From Eucalyptus grandis (lineage: Eukaryota > Streptophyta > Magnoliopsida > Myrtales > Myrtaceae): 64,000 nucleotides of DNA. Positions 1-12,559 of the stretch are shown in pieces (positions within the stretch are counted from its first letter, which is position 1; every line of letters starts with the position of its first letter). Location: NCBI RefSeq assembly GCF_016545825.1, contig NC_052622.1:6081001-6145000 (forward strand). Direction: 5' to 3'. A program made the position numbers and the translations under genes. The notes beneath the pieces were generated by a model. That model was not told the DNA's origin, did no database searches, and saw only the letters and a program-made list of their open reading frames with translations.

Positions 1-185
1 TTTATTGATAAACTAATGAAAGTTTGCTACCTTTAATCAAAGGACTCTGTGTAAAAAGAAGTTCCATCTGTGGATCCTCATCACACTTCTCAGCCAGTTT
101 CTTATTCGAACCTTTGAATTACTGAGTTGTCTCCTTATTTGATGCTAAATATTGATTCTAGTTCTTTTACATTTTCTCTGTTCAG

Positions 186-3100
186 CTACACGAGATGATG
201 GACAAATTAATGAGGAATGATAGGAATGAGTCATCCTCCCTGGTGAGTGCATCAGTCAGACAGATCTATGTAGCGTGTATACTTTGTATTTTTCTATTTG
301 TCTGTTTTAACTTTTATATTTTCCTTTATTTAGGAAGTGAGTAATGTCAACGGAAGATGGTGCATAAAGTCCGGAATGGATAAGCTGATAAATTTGAATG
401 GTCTACTGATATCCAGGTGCTAAAATATATTACATCCTTCCATTTTTCTTTCCTTTCCTTTTCTTTTTGCACTAAAAAATGCTTTTGAGTGGCTGTGAGT
501 GATTCTAGTCAACTAACATTATCCAGAGCTCTTTGCATTTTTCATCTTAGCTCATAGCTGGGACTTTCTGTTACTTTGTGCCATAAGACAGTTGAACTGT
601 TATGTAGATCTTCGCTCTACAGTTTTGCTATCAATTTTGAAAACATAATGTAGTTATTAAGCCATGTAGTCACTTCTAAACTTCTAGTAGAGCACATTTG
701 GTTTTTGGACAGGTGTTTAGATGAGCTTGGTTGTGTAATGAGCATTTTTAAAAAAAATGAAGTACCATTGAGTACTTTGGGGGATTTGGTAATTGTTTTG
801 CTTACATGGCAATGGTGATAAGTTATTTATAATTTATAGTGAACTTTAACTTTTACTCTAGAAGGAAATTTTGCTTGCCTTCTTTGGTAACTCAAACTAG
901 AAGGCTTTTGTTTTAGAAGGCAGGATGGTGGACAATTTGCATGATGAATGCTCTCACTGAATGCAAGTAGTCAAATTTTGATGAGGAGTGTTTTTGGGAT
1001 TCCTTTGGTACAAGGTCATGCATTCTCTCCTGAATCTGTCATGATGTAGTGGTTCAGGAAATGGTAATGTCATGGAGCCACTTGCTGCCGTTCCTTTAAA
1101 TGATGAGCTGCAACGAGCAAGAGGATTGGTGGCAAAGGCAGAGGAAGATGTGCTTTTAATGTTAACAAAGAAGGTTGCATATTTTCCAGTTCAATTTTTT
1201 TTTGTCACCGGCTTCTTCTTACTTTTCTATTCTCTAATTGTCATTTCTCAAGCAGATGCAAATGGATCTTGATGAAACTGAAATTTTGCTAAACAGCATA
1301 ATCCAACTGGATATGGTAAGTGCCTACTGCTACTGAAGTCTCTCTCTCTCTCTCTCTCCCCCTCTCTCTGGTTTTTTCTGCAGAGTGGTCTTTTGTGTGC
1401 AGTTTCCAAGTTTCCTGAGTGTTATCCTTTTTATCTGAAGCCTGTAGGAAATGTAAATTAGACCTCATACAGTTTGAATTACCTTTTTCACCAACTTACA
1501 AGTAATTGAATATGGTTTTTTGTTGCAACAAAGATTGTCATTCAGAAGTTAAACCAGTCAAGTTACTTCATTCATAGTTGAACTACTGTCAAGTGCTTCC
1601 CTATAAAAAATATCCTTAGTAAAATCCGGAATACCAGTGACTATAATAAACTCCATATGCTGTTCCTTTTCCAACCTAACCAGAGTGTCTGTGCATTCTT
1701 TTGCTTTTCTGTATATATGCTCGATGCAGTATGCCTGTACTCCTTCCAGCAAGTTCCTGCATTCAAAAAAGGAGAGGTTCTACGAGAGATTGCGAGATTT
1801 TGCTTTCAAGAACATGAATAACTGCTAAAGCATCCTTTTCAACATGCAAATGATTAATGTTATTCGTAAGAGCAAGTCTGATTGTGTTTCTTGGCATCCA
1901 AATCTCAGCTATGAAAGCATTCTTCTACCTATGTTATGTGAGAAGCCAGCTATGCAGTTTCTTGGTAATCTCTCAAAAGAACTCCTGCTTCTGCTTCTCT
2001 GTTTTACATAGACATTGCTCCATCTGATTAACCTTAATCCCCCCTTGTCCAGGTTTCCTTTGTTTCGTTCCCTGCCTTAATCTTCTCCTTCCACACCCAT
2101 AATTCTTCATGGTAGCATATGATTCTCCTGCTTTAGTCAAACGAAAAGAAGTGAGTTTAGGCAAATTTGCTGATTCTTAAACAAATATTATTTCTATTTT
2201 TTCAAAGAACCCAAAGATCCATAGAAAAACAATTCCCCATGGAATTTTGTGTCTTTGTTACCAAAACTTGCTTTTAACATTGTCTTCAATCCACTCCCGG
2301 GTAACCTTGATGAAAGACCCTACCAGGCTGTTAGGAATAGCCAGGTCCCTCCAAAACTCTCCAGCCATGGGGCTGAATAAAAATAAATGATCTGCAGATT
2401 CAGGGCTTGCCCGCATACTGAACAAATGTTCTGGGCATGCCACAAGGACTTCATCTAGAGCTATGCTATTATGGAGACTGCCAAAATGCTTAATTCTAGG
2501 GTTGTATCAGTTTTCCATATCCAAGACCAGTCTTTTTGTGATCCTCAGGATATCTATTAGCCACAATCTCATAGGCAGACTTGTGGCAAAATTCTCTTCC
2601 GTTGGAGAAATTCCAACAGAACTTATATTCTAAAAGTTACTGTTGATAATTCTTATTAAAGTCAGTCATAAAACTGCAAGACCAGTTGTGGTGATAACAT
2701 TGTAGATTGAGTTTTATATAATAATCGAAGGTGCTCTTCTTATTGTTTGGGCCCTAATATGCAGATAAATGCTCGAGCTACATATAGTCTTTCATATGGA
2801 GGCACATGTCCTGATCTGCTTCTACTAGAGGAGAAGAGTAGAATACTCGATGCTGGAACATCCTTGTCAGAGCACAAAATTTCAAAATCATCAAACTCCA
2901 TGGAATGGACGTTGTTTTTGCCTAAAGCTTATCATCCCTTGTTGGTCCAGCAGCATAGACTAAATCTGCGCAAGGCCCAAAAGGATCTCAGTAGTGCTGC
3001 TGCGGTGAGTCATGGAATGTCTTGTAATTAAACGTTTTCATTAATTTTCTGCTTATGATAACTCTTTAAACTTCATGGTGTGCTATCTGCTCTTGCACAC

Positions 3101-6100
3101 GCTCATTAAACATCTAGAAGCTATATAGGGGTTGGTGCTCACTGCATAATATGATGGCTCAGGAAATAGGAAGGAGGAAAATGCAAGCAGGAATGTCAAA
3201 TAAAGGAGAGTCAGAGATTGATCTTGTAACCCTGAAAGAGCGGGTTAGTTCGAAATGTCAATGGTTAGCAATTTGAGCATAGTACTTAATTCTATATTTT
3301 GACACATTTGCTGTTAATTCAGGTTGCAGCCTTCGAACAAGCTAAGCCAGTTGCAGTTGATTTTTTCATTTCCAGTGAGACTAAGGTTTTGGTCATAACT
3401 GGCCCTAATACCGGTGGCAAAACTGTATGCCTAAAAACAATTGGCTTGGCAGCTCTGATGGCAAAATCAGGTTTAATACTTGGCTTTCCTTTGTGGTGCC
3501 TTTTCTGGGACAGGCCAATGGGTTGCCTGTGGCAATTTTTTTTTTTTTTAGCTGTTGTAAAATTACTTTTCCGTTATCTCTGTCTCTCCAGTGATAAATG
3601 TCTGCTATTCCAAGCCAAATCTATCTATTAACAGCATTCCAATTAAAACACAGTTATTCGTAGTAACTGTAGACAATCTGAGCACATGCATTTCGTGTAA
3701 TGTTTAAAGTATCTCACCAGGGAAGTTTGTTGTTGCAGGCCTATATATCTTGTCAGCTGAATCTGTACGGATCCCTTGGTTTGATTCTGTCTTTGCTGAT
3801 ATTGGAGATGAACAGTCTTTGTCACAATCTTTATCTACCTTCTCTGGACACTTGAAACAAATCAGTGTGAGCATAGCCTTCTCGGATATTTCCGTTGTAG
3901 GGTTCCTTGAATTAGTTTGTAACCCTGGGAGTTATATAGACTCATATTTAACCTTTTCTCTATAAACACTGGAAAATTCTAGAATAAATAGCAAAAATGG
4001 CACACAATCAAAGGAGAATCAATAGAAGATGAGAAAATATGATTTGAAGTTTTATGAAATGAAATTAAGTTTAAAGGACATGGATTTGTGTTGTCTCGAT
4101 CACTAAAATGTATGGTGTTTTCTCGTTATCATGCCATCACGTAATCATGCCACTAATCATATTATTTATAGTTGATATTTTCTTATATGATATATTTGCA
4201 GGACATTCAATCAAAATCAACAAAGCAGTCGTTAGTGCTTCTAGATGAAGTATGTTATTATCGGTCTTTCTTTTGCCTCTCCATAATTGTTTGACGTGAC
4301 TCCTTTGAGTGACCTGTCATGCAATTACAGCTCTTTTTGTGCTTCCCTAGGTTAAAATGAAATATTATATTGGTATGTGATAACGATAGGTTGGTGCGGG
4401 AACAAACCCTCTAGAAGGAGCGGCTCTGGGAATGTCACTGCTGGAATCTTTTGCCAATGGTGCTCTTTTGACAATAGCTACAACCCATCATGGTGAACTG
4501 AAAACCCTGAAATACAGGTAGTTTTTTGACTTGAATTTTGAAGGTCCATTGCAGATACATATTCATCCTTTGAACTTTTTCTTTCCCGTTGCTTGATCGG
4601 TATGTAGGGGTAATTTCCCTTGGCTTCCACCCCCATGTTAATCAATATTTTATTTTGGATCACACACTTATTGAAAAACGAAAATAAAATTTTCACATCA
4701 AACTTGGACCCCTTAAGTTTATAATTCTAGATCCGTCGCTGGTGGCAGTGGTTTAGCTTGTTTAATCTAGTTGAAATCATAAAGGACATATCTGCTTTTG
4801 GCATTTGCCAAAATCTACTAGATCTGATGCTCCCTTTGTGCTCCTGGGCTCTTACATATTATCAATGATTGGCAGCACTGCTGGCTTTGAAAATGCTTGT
4901 ATGGAGTTTGATGAAGTAAATTTGAAGCCTACTTACAAGATTCTCTGGGGAATTCCAGGTTTTTCATTCTTCCTTAGATGACTGCGTTTGTTATGTCCTG
5001 CAGTGTTGCGCAAAGTTTAATAATAGCTTATGCTGTCATTTGCTGTTCTTTATCTGTCAAAAGTGGATATGACTTGACATTTGTTTTATCTTATAGGGCG
5101 TTCAAATGCCATCAGTATAGCTGAAAGATTGGGATTGCCTGGCACAATTGTCAATGATGCTCGAGAACTGTATGGTTCAGCAAGTGCGGAGATAAATGAG
5201 GTAACTAGTGTTAGCATAGAACTGTTCTAGGCATCTTACAAAATCTTGATAGTAAGATAAGCAACTTCTATGAAAGGTGTACGTGTTGTAGCATATCATA
5301 CATTTGGCACTCCTTTTCCTGTAGCATATGGGTTCAGTTTTTATTGCTTGACACTCCATCATGGTCTATACCAATACTGTAAGAACATGGATACGCTTTT
5401 TTATAATCTCAGTCCATGGTTTGGGGTCTACGTGAGGCTTTTTGTCATCATGTGCCTAGTGAATGTGAAGATTATGGAAGTTTGCATTATTGGGAGTGCG
5501 ATCCGCAATTTCAGTTGACTAATTTTATATTCACTTGCATTTATGGAGATTGGTTTTGTTCCCTTTTCTTTTGGTGGCATTTGAGGAGCCATTACTGATG
5601 ACATATCTTTGTATGGGCTTGCAGCTCATTACTGATATGGAAAAATACAAGCAGGATTTCCGTGAGCTGCATCGTGATTCACAATCTTACCTAATGTGAG
5701 AATTGTTGGCTTCTTGGAATTGGCCTCTTTCATAAGCAATCACTTTCCTTTTTGTTTTTTGCTGAGTCATAAATAGCTATTAACTGCTGAATCATAGAAG
5801 TACTGAATGGAACTATATGTTCTCCTTTATCCGAGTTCAGAGGGAGTATCTACCCATTATTTCTTTAGGTATCCTTTGTGTTTGTTTCATACTCCTATGT
5901 GGATGAATGCTACTCTTGCTTGTGTAAACACCCAAAATATTATTAAACTTATATGTTGTTAAAAGGATAAGTTGAAGTCTTCATGAAAGTGTATTCAATT
6001 ACTCTCTACTTAGGTTTCTCCTGTTTGACATACTCAATCAGTGCACTTTGAAAGTGGCTGATGAATTTCATCCTGCAATAAGTGTATAAATTTATGAAAA

Positions 6101-6822
6101 GAATTATTTCCTTTATAAGAAGTGGGTCTTTCTGCTAGCAAGGCATCATGTGAAATGAAACTTGTGTTTATCTAGCATCTTCCTGTTTTTGTTCTAGGCT
6201 TGCAAGGGACCTTCACAGAAAACTGTTGGCTGCCCGGAGGAGGATTGAGGAACAACGTATAACTCAAAAGAATAAGATGTTTAGAGAAATATCAGAGGCT
6301 GCTGCGGTGGCACGTTCAATGCTCCATAAGAGAGTGCGGAAGTTTCGTGCATCCCAAGTGCAGCACCAGCCAATTAGAGTAGGAACAAGCGCAAAGTCAT
6401 TGGCTGCTGAGCTCCAACAAAGTTTAGATAAAGACAGCAAAGATCTTGTGCAAAGGAAAAGCACAATCCCGTCTAAAGCTCTCAAGCAATCATCTTCTGG
6501 TACTGCTTAAGAAACTCGCCATGTTTAGTTTATTTAGAAAACAGCATAAGTAATTGCCATTGAGGGAATATGGAGGGGACTCTCTTTCAGCAAGAGTACT
6601 ATCTCTAGTCTTGTTAAATTGAAAAGGTCCATCTATAAACAGTCTTTTCCCTTCTATAATGCAGAGAAAAAATCTGAGCTTCCAGCAGTTGGTGCAATGA
6701 TTCATGTTCCATCCCTTGGCAGGAAAGCAACAGTTCTGAAAGTGGACTGCTCTAAGAAAGAGATAGTAGTTCAAGCTGGCAATATGAAGATGAAATTAAA
6801 ATTGGATGAGTTTCGGACGTGA
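186..6822 (+). CDS. MutS2-type mismatch-repair-like ATPase, 3' part (15 exons)
   Basis: This is the C-terminal 604 residues of a MutS2-family P-loop ATPase. Exons read from the sequence: 186-242, 334-416, 1050-1173, 1256-1315, 2765-3004, 3163-3243, 3323-3470, 3739-3866, 4202-4249, 4390-4517, 4876-4958, 5097-5200, 5625-5695, 6198-6499, 6665-6822. Every junction is GT-AG, phases agree, and the sum (1815 nt) divides by three. Walker A is GPNTGGKT in the exon at 3323; Walker B plus the MutS signature VLLDEVGAGTNP is split between the exons at 4202 and 4390, followed by TTHHGELK. The exon at 6198 is a basic, Arg/Gln-rich helix, and the last exon is a small beta-rich KOW-like piece ending KLKLDEFRT. 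No Smr endonuclease domain follows, unlike bacterial MutS2. The start and about 200 N-terminal residues lie outside the window. The family binds branched DNA or collided ribosomes in bacteria; in plants an organellar role is only inferred. Confidence 0.93.
1338..1372. repeat. (TC)n microsatellite in a MutS2 intron
   Basis: Runs of TC/CT dinucleotides interrupted by CCCCC, just downstream of the donor of the exon ending at 1315. Ordinary intronic low complexity. Confidence 0.85.
2250..2470 (-). mobile_element. LINE-type zf-RVT remnant inside a MutS2 intron
   Basis: On the minus strand, antisense to MutS2, a short reading frame contains [18 protein letters not shown]. It resembles the zinc-binding region that follows reverse transcriptase in plant non-LTR elements (spaced cysteines, then ES.DHLFF.C.....W). 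The cysteine pair (CSVCG) lies in an adjacent frame just upstream, so the piece is frameshifted and dead. It sits in the 1449-nt intron between the exons ending at 1315 and starting at 2765, the largest intron of the gene in this window. The match is by eye and covers only about 60 residues. Confidence 0.45.
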
Positions 6823-7049
6823 TGTGAAGTTCAAGCCCATAGTCTCCTGGTGTGGTCTAGACTTGCTATTCGACCGAGTAATCTGGAATGAATTTCAGTG
6901 CCCTCAAGACGTCTATTGGTGCATAGGATAAAAGGTGGATGAAAACGATCTCTTGAAAGTTCTTAGAGAGAGAAATAACATTTTAACTTATGGGCTATTG
7001 GCTAACAATTGAAATTCTGATGAACTTTTTCCAATCTTCATGAAATGTG

Positions 7050-7055
7050 AATAAA
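7050..7055 (+). terminator. Candidate polyadenylation signal of MutS2
   Basis: AATAAA lies 228 nt after the MutS2 stop codon in T-rich sequence, a normal plant 3' UTR distance. Confidence 0.45.
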
Positions 7056-9070
7056 CAGAACTATTATAAAATCCTGTTACCGGAGTTTCTCTATCTAATT
7101 GTCTCTTCTATATCTGTATGTGTCCCTTCTTTACTCTGCATGAACTCAAAAAAGATTATCTTATGCATGAGCAACTTGTTTTATGCAGGTTCCCATCAAT
7201 TCTTCATTTATCGTGAATGGTAGGATGTAGGACAAAGATATCAAAGCTATAAGTTGAAGAATGCGATGAAAAAGGCTGAAAGGTTCAAATGAGTGTGCTA
7301 CTTTCACATCGTGTAAACTCCCTTGTCAGATTTCCACTGTAACCAGAGAAAACTTCTTCTTTATTAATGATGAATAGGAAGACAGGGAAAGTCAGCAGTG
7401 AATTAAAGATATGGTTGTGGACTGGGGTCAACTGGAGTTTTAACGCAGTGAAGAATCATGGGAATCTCACTGCAAATGTTCTATGGGTCCGTAGGTTATA
7501 TGGTTGTGACTCAATGCTTGTTGAGCATCTCCGGCTTCCATTCAATGCTGATCTATTTATGAAGGAAGAACGGTTATCAGTTGACAAGATTGGGTGCTTC
7601 AGGCTTTTAATAGGTGAATTGCTGTTTCTCTTCGGATTTTATGTCCTAAAAGAACAGCTATAAGCTTTGAGCACTCTTATAGATCTGCTGGCTGACAATT
7701 ATGTTGTATCTGAAAACATTAAATTCATAATCACCCTGTAATAATTTATAGGCATCTCGACTATATTCTAATACTGTTATAACACCCATTTTGCAGGAGG
7801 TTTTGGACTATTTATGTTTGCATCAGAACAACTGCCGTGTCAAGATTTGGTTGAATCAACCAGGAGACGACATCCTCAAGTCTTTGCAGAAGAGGCTTCT
7901 CTAGAGATAAGTTGCATTGTTTAGAATCAGTCCAACTACACAAAATTTGAGTTATTGCAACAAGACGTTGAATTGTGCATTTTGCAAATTCTCAGACAAT
8001 CTGTGATCAATGGTTCTAATCTATTACTTTATAGGCGGGCATCTAGGTCCCTGAACCTAATTTCCAGGTTCCTTGTTGATAGGAATTTCCTAGATAGCAC
8101 ATCTATTGTTCCCCTTGCTTTGCGAACCTTGGTAGACGAAAGAAGAAGCTTTTGCATACGCCTGTACTTGCACTAGATTACTCCTCTTTAGGGTAAAACA
8201 CAAGGTTTTTGACCTGCTGCATCTTTGCACCCCTATCCTATACACTTCAGGGCTTGTTAGAGCTCCTCTACAATAAAGCGTTAACAGGCATCCACCTTCC
8301 CGGAGCAGAGAGACCTGAGCATATTCTCTTTGTTTACCTGAGCATATTCTCTTTCTTTACCTTAAACAGCAAATATGCCCACAAATTGGGGGTAAACATA
8401 TGCACCACTCTCTGCGGCCAAAAATAGATGCACGCATTCACACACACATGCCACTGTCTACATGAAGACAAGGCGGAAGATGCTCCATCACTTCCATTTC
8501 TCAATAGATGGACTCAGTTGTGAGTGTTTCCTCCCAGCATGTCCTGCGTGCTAAGCTGCGAGTTTTGGTGCTTTGGCTATACGATGATGCTTGCAAGAGA
8601 TGATCGAAATTGTGGACTTATAATGTTTTGATAAAATTTTCCGCTTTCTGTCTTTGCTTTTCAAAGGATGGAAAGCTTCTTTTCTTGTGATCTCTAGTCA
8701 CCAATTCTGATGTACCATTTGTTGACTTGTTGGGTTGTCAAATCTGCATGAGGAAGCAGGTTAACAGACAACAGATAAAACGAAACACCCTATCTATCTA
8801 TCGAATTGAAATTCCAAAGACAGGAAATTCCAAAGATAGGCAGATGACTTGCCGATGCAAGTGATGCTCACTCTTGGTGGAATCAAAGGATCTTCCAAAG
8901 TGTCTAATTGAACGGGAGATGCGTTAACATGCGGCGATTGCTTATTAGATAAACCTCCTTCAATGAATATTATAATACGCACTTGATAAAATAAACAATT
9001 TAATATTTCAATATCTTAGTATACGGCAAAACTTATATAAGAGTTAACATGTGAAGCTCAGGCAAAGTTT
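7056..9070. other. Intergenic, no recognisable gene
   Basis: Short open frames at 7367-7663 (+), 7955-8176 (+) and 8794-8982 (-) are not like any family I recognise, have no visible splice partners and no repeated copy in the window. The stretch 7800-7920 could be a decayed coding fragment but gives no domain signal. Nothing else seen. Confidence 0.5.
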
Positions 9071-9074
9071 AATA

Positions 9075-9933
9075 TCAGTTGTTCAAACCACCGATGCTCA
9101 TCATCATTGCACTTCCCAGCTCCTCATCTTTCCTCTCATCATCATCATCATCATCATCATCAGAAGCCTCCACAGCCCACCCGGACTCAAACGACACATC
9201 CAAGAAATACAGCATGAAAACCAGCGCGAAGCAACTTAAGAACATGGGAATCGGACCGAAGATCCACAGGAAAAGAGGTAAAGAGAAGTAAAACCCCCGC
9301 AACCCCAACGACCAGAAGTAGCTCCCTCGGTTCACCGTCTTGGCCACGTACTCCGCCATCGCCTGGTGCTGTTGCTGGTGCTGCGAGATCTTCCTGTATG
9401 GCACGTTGATGAGGATGCTCGCGTGGCTGTAGTACCTTATGGACTGAACGTTCAGGAGGAAAGCCACCAAGAAGCACACGAGGATGGCGAAGAACTTCAC
9501 GGAGAAGCTGAACTTGCTCCGGTCTCCGATGATGAAGAGCGAGGACTGGTTACCGTACCCGCTGGTCATGAGGACGGCGATGAGGGAGCTGAGGGTGATC
9601 GCCGTCGAGGCCAACAGGGTCGATGCCATTATGTTGTTTCTCAGCGTTTGCACCGCGAGGACGCCGTTCTTGGAGACATCCTGCCACCCGAGCCGGACGC
9701 CACGAAAGCAAAGGGTCGAAAAGCATTTCCGGGGGACGAAAAGAAAATGTAGGGAGACAAACTTACATTACCTCCATCATAGCTCGGACCCAGAATCGGC
9801 GATTAATGGCAGTGACGCCGACGACGGTCTTGTCGGGGTGCTTCACGATCCGATGAAGGAGCCATGCGTGGTAGGCCATCATGATGAACAGGCCCGAGGG
9901 GACCAACGTGTAATCAAGAACCTTCTTGTCCAT
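9075..9933 (-). CDS. DUF599 family multi-pass membrane protein
   Basis: Two exons: 9772-9933 (54 codons, ATG at 9931-9933) and 9075-9680 (201 codons plus stop), joined in phase 0 across a 91-nt GT-AG intron, giving 255 aa. The protein starts MDKKVLDYTLVPSGLFIMMAY and continues with the DUF599 hallmark YHAWLLHRIVKHPDKTVVGV, then NRRFWVRAMMEDVSKNGVLAVQTLRNNIMAS. Four hydrophobic segments follow the family plan: one near residues 8-25, one after NNIMAS (about 75-95), one around KFFAILVCFLVAFLLNV, and a C-terminal pair RGFYFSLPLFLWIFGPIPMFLSCFALVFML. Near the C terminus an acidic run of nine Asp, encoded by a repeated GAT/ATC tract, is probably a microsatellite expansion. The molecular function of DUF599 proteins is unknown. 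The gene looks intact; the family match is by memory of its motifs. Confidence 0.9.
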
Positions 9934-10096
9934 GATCTATACGAACGAACGATGTACAAAAACGAAAGAAGGAAAGATCACTGGAGTAAATCTGCAAGAA
10001 ATCTCTCTCAACCCGAAAAGCTGGAGATGAGAAGAAGAGGGTTTTTTTTTTGGCCGACTCAGTAAAAATTGGCAGAGGAGAGGAGTATCAGGGATC

Positions 10097-10106
10097 CTTT
10101 ATAACA
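10097..10106 (-). promoter_or_regulatory. Candidate TATA box of the DUF599 gene
   Basis: GTTATAAAGG on the minus strand, about 165 nt upstream of the ATG at 9933. A transcription start 30 nt further would leave a 5' UTR of about 130 nt. Confidence 0.4.
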
Positions 10107-10540
10107 ACCTGTGAACATGCACTTTTTGGCTGAGGCGACGAGGAGAGAACATTGAATTGGCTTTTGATTGCGTGGATCGGACTCGTGAGGCGCACCTTTC
10201 CAAAACCTTTTTCGTCTGGGGAAATATTAAATATCTAGCATGGTAGATGAAGTCGGTCACGATATTTAAGGATTCTTTTTCGGGATAATTATAAAAAGAG
10301 ATTCCTAGACTTATTATATAGATATTAATTCAGTTATAAACTTTTCGATTTGACAAATTTAATTTTAAACATTTTGACAATTTGTTAATGTAATATTTTG
10401 GTCAATTTTGGCCAAAAATCATTATTGTTAATGGCTATCATATATAGCATATGGCATGGATAAGTTATGCAGTATTTTAAAAGGTTTTTTCAATTTCTTA
10501 TTTTAAAATTTTTATTTCTTTTACTTTTGCTTTTCACTTA

Positions 10541-11169
10541 GGCTGCGTTCTGTTCAAAAATTGTTCTAGAAAACAAAAATAGAAAAAATTATTTCTGTTC
10601 CGGGGAACAATTTTTGAACAGAAGAAAGTGTTTGATAAAGTTGTTCCCGGAATAGAAAAAGAACAGAAACATGTTTGGTAAACTTGTATAATTTTTTATT
10701 TCTTTTAATTTTTTAATATTCTTATTTATTTTTCCTTTTTTCTTTTTTCTTCCTTTTGGCCGGTCGCCGGCCTCAGCCATGGCCGGTGACCGGTCGACGA
10801 GAGCTAGCAGCCTCGCCTAGCCACGATGAGGCTGGCTAGGGGTCGGCGACCCTCCGGCGAGGTCGCCGGCCCTCGACGGCCAGTCGCCGACCATGGCCAA
10901 GGCCGGCGATCGGTCAAAGAAAAAAGAAGAAGAAAAGAAAGAGAAAAAAAAATAGGAGAGAGGAAAATTGTTTCTTGGAAGTGTTCCGTAAACAAAAAAT
11001 AAAATTTTCTTATTTCTTGTTTCTGTTCTAAATTTGTTCTCGGGAACAAAAAAATAGATTTGGAACAAAAACGCAAACAAACGCGTTTCTGTTCTTTTCT
11101 TATTCCCTGAAACAAAAAAATAGCAATTGTATTCATGAACACAAAAATAGAACATTGCAAAATAGGCCC
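10541..11169. mobile_element. Foldback element E1 (PIF/Harbinger-like MITE, GC-rich core)
   Basis: A 629-bp element flanked by TTA on both sides (10538-10540, 11170-11172). Its arms are AT-rich and roughly mirror each other: GTTCAAAAATTGTTC and TGTTTGGTAAACTTGT on the left, GTTCTGTTC-type repeats and GGAACAAAAACGCAAAC on the right. The core at about 10758-10915 is GC-rich and palindromic (GGCCGGTCGCCGGCC, GGCCATGGCC). The same plan recurs in E2 (47792), E3 (54491) and E4 (60481). No transposase is encoded. The open frames at 10804-11160 (-) are by-products of the mirrored composition. The superfamily is inferred from TSD length and termini. Confidence 0.7.
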
Positions 11170-11172
11170 TTA

Positions 11173-11995
11173 AAGTCCAATGGGGTCACAGGCCTACATT
11201 GGAAAGAAAAGCAAAAAATAAAAAACGTCAAAAAATTTCAGAATTTTTTGTAAAAAAATGCAATAATTATCTATGTCAATGCTGATAGTGCCATGTGAGA
11301 TGGCTAGCATCTACATCAATAATAGAAGATGAAAATTGACTAAAATGATTACATTGATAAATCATCAAAAAGTTCATAATTAAAATGACTAAATTAAAAA
11401 GTTTATAAATGAATCGATACAATATAACATATTTATAGCTTTTTCGGTAGTTTTCCCATTCTTTTTATACCATGAGAAATGAGGGACCATGTGTTTTCTT
11501 AATAGTCACCTATGAATGCCTCTGTTCTTCTTCTTCGCCACAAAATCAATAAGGGATGAAGTTACAAATTTAATAGCAGCTGTATGTCATTACCTTCAAT
11601 AGCGATCCCCCTCGTATGATGTCATAAGAGCTTTTAGCATATTCGAATTTCTTTTTTCGTCTTTTAATAAGTAAGATTTTATTTCCTCTGATAAACAATG
11701 ACGAAATCATTTTCAAATTGACAGCAGTTCCTTTAATGTTATAACTTTTATTAGCTTTAACTAATTGAAATTTATTTTGACTATTTATATTTCGATGTTA
11801 TAGAGTCGCGAAATAAATAAATGCATAATCATTATTTAGACGCGACAAGCATCTTCAGTGTAATCATACTAAATAAACATTAAGTGCTAACGGTAACCAA
11901 GCATTATTTTGAGCATAGAATTGCTGAAAATAAACCAAAACTAGTTACGTGATTTTAGTGGTTATAAATGGATACAAAAATAAATGCGAACAAAT
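11173..11995. other. AT-rich intergenic sequence, nothing recognised
   Basis: No open frame, repeat unit or motif of note. It lies outside the segmental duplication that begins near 11996. Confidence 0.5.
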
Positions 11996-12559
11996 GGCAC
12001 CTAAACATTTGGGATTTATTACTTTAATTAAAAATTACGAAATAAGGAAGATTTGGATTACAATGTGAATTTGAAAAGATGGAGGTTTAAGAAATCGCAT
12101 TGTTATCATCTCAATCAATTTTTGCAATATCAATCTGTTTTTAGTTCATCTCCTACGATTGCGACTCATCTAAATAAAATACACGAGCTTTCACAAAATT
12201 TATTGGTCAAAAATTGAGGTGAAGTTACTTTTGGATTAATATTAGTTAGCGGGGGATTAATTAGTGAGAATTTGAGAGCAGAAAGGTACCAGCTTTTGGC
12301 ATGTGCAAGTCCACCAACCTATATAGAATGACATTAGCATAAAATCGGCTAGCTTTTTTCATTCCTATTTGTCGACACCCGAGTTTGCTCGCGAGTCTAT
12401 CAACTATCTCAGGGATGACTCTTGCCGGCAATGTCGGAATCCAACCCTAAATCGAAGACAGTCATCATTTCACCGTCTTGCACTCATTTTTTTTACCACC
12501 GAGTTTCCTCTCCATGTTGCGACTAAGGAACATTGTAGTTTCAGGACCTCTAGGACTCT

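Noticed and set aside
9366..10065. Plus-strand ORFs of 128 and 193 aa
   Set aside because: They are antisense to the two DUF599 exons and show no domain; the minus strand explains the region fully.
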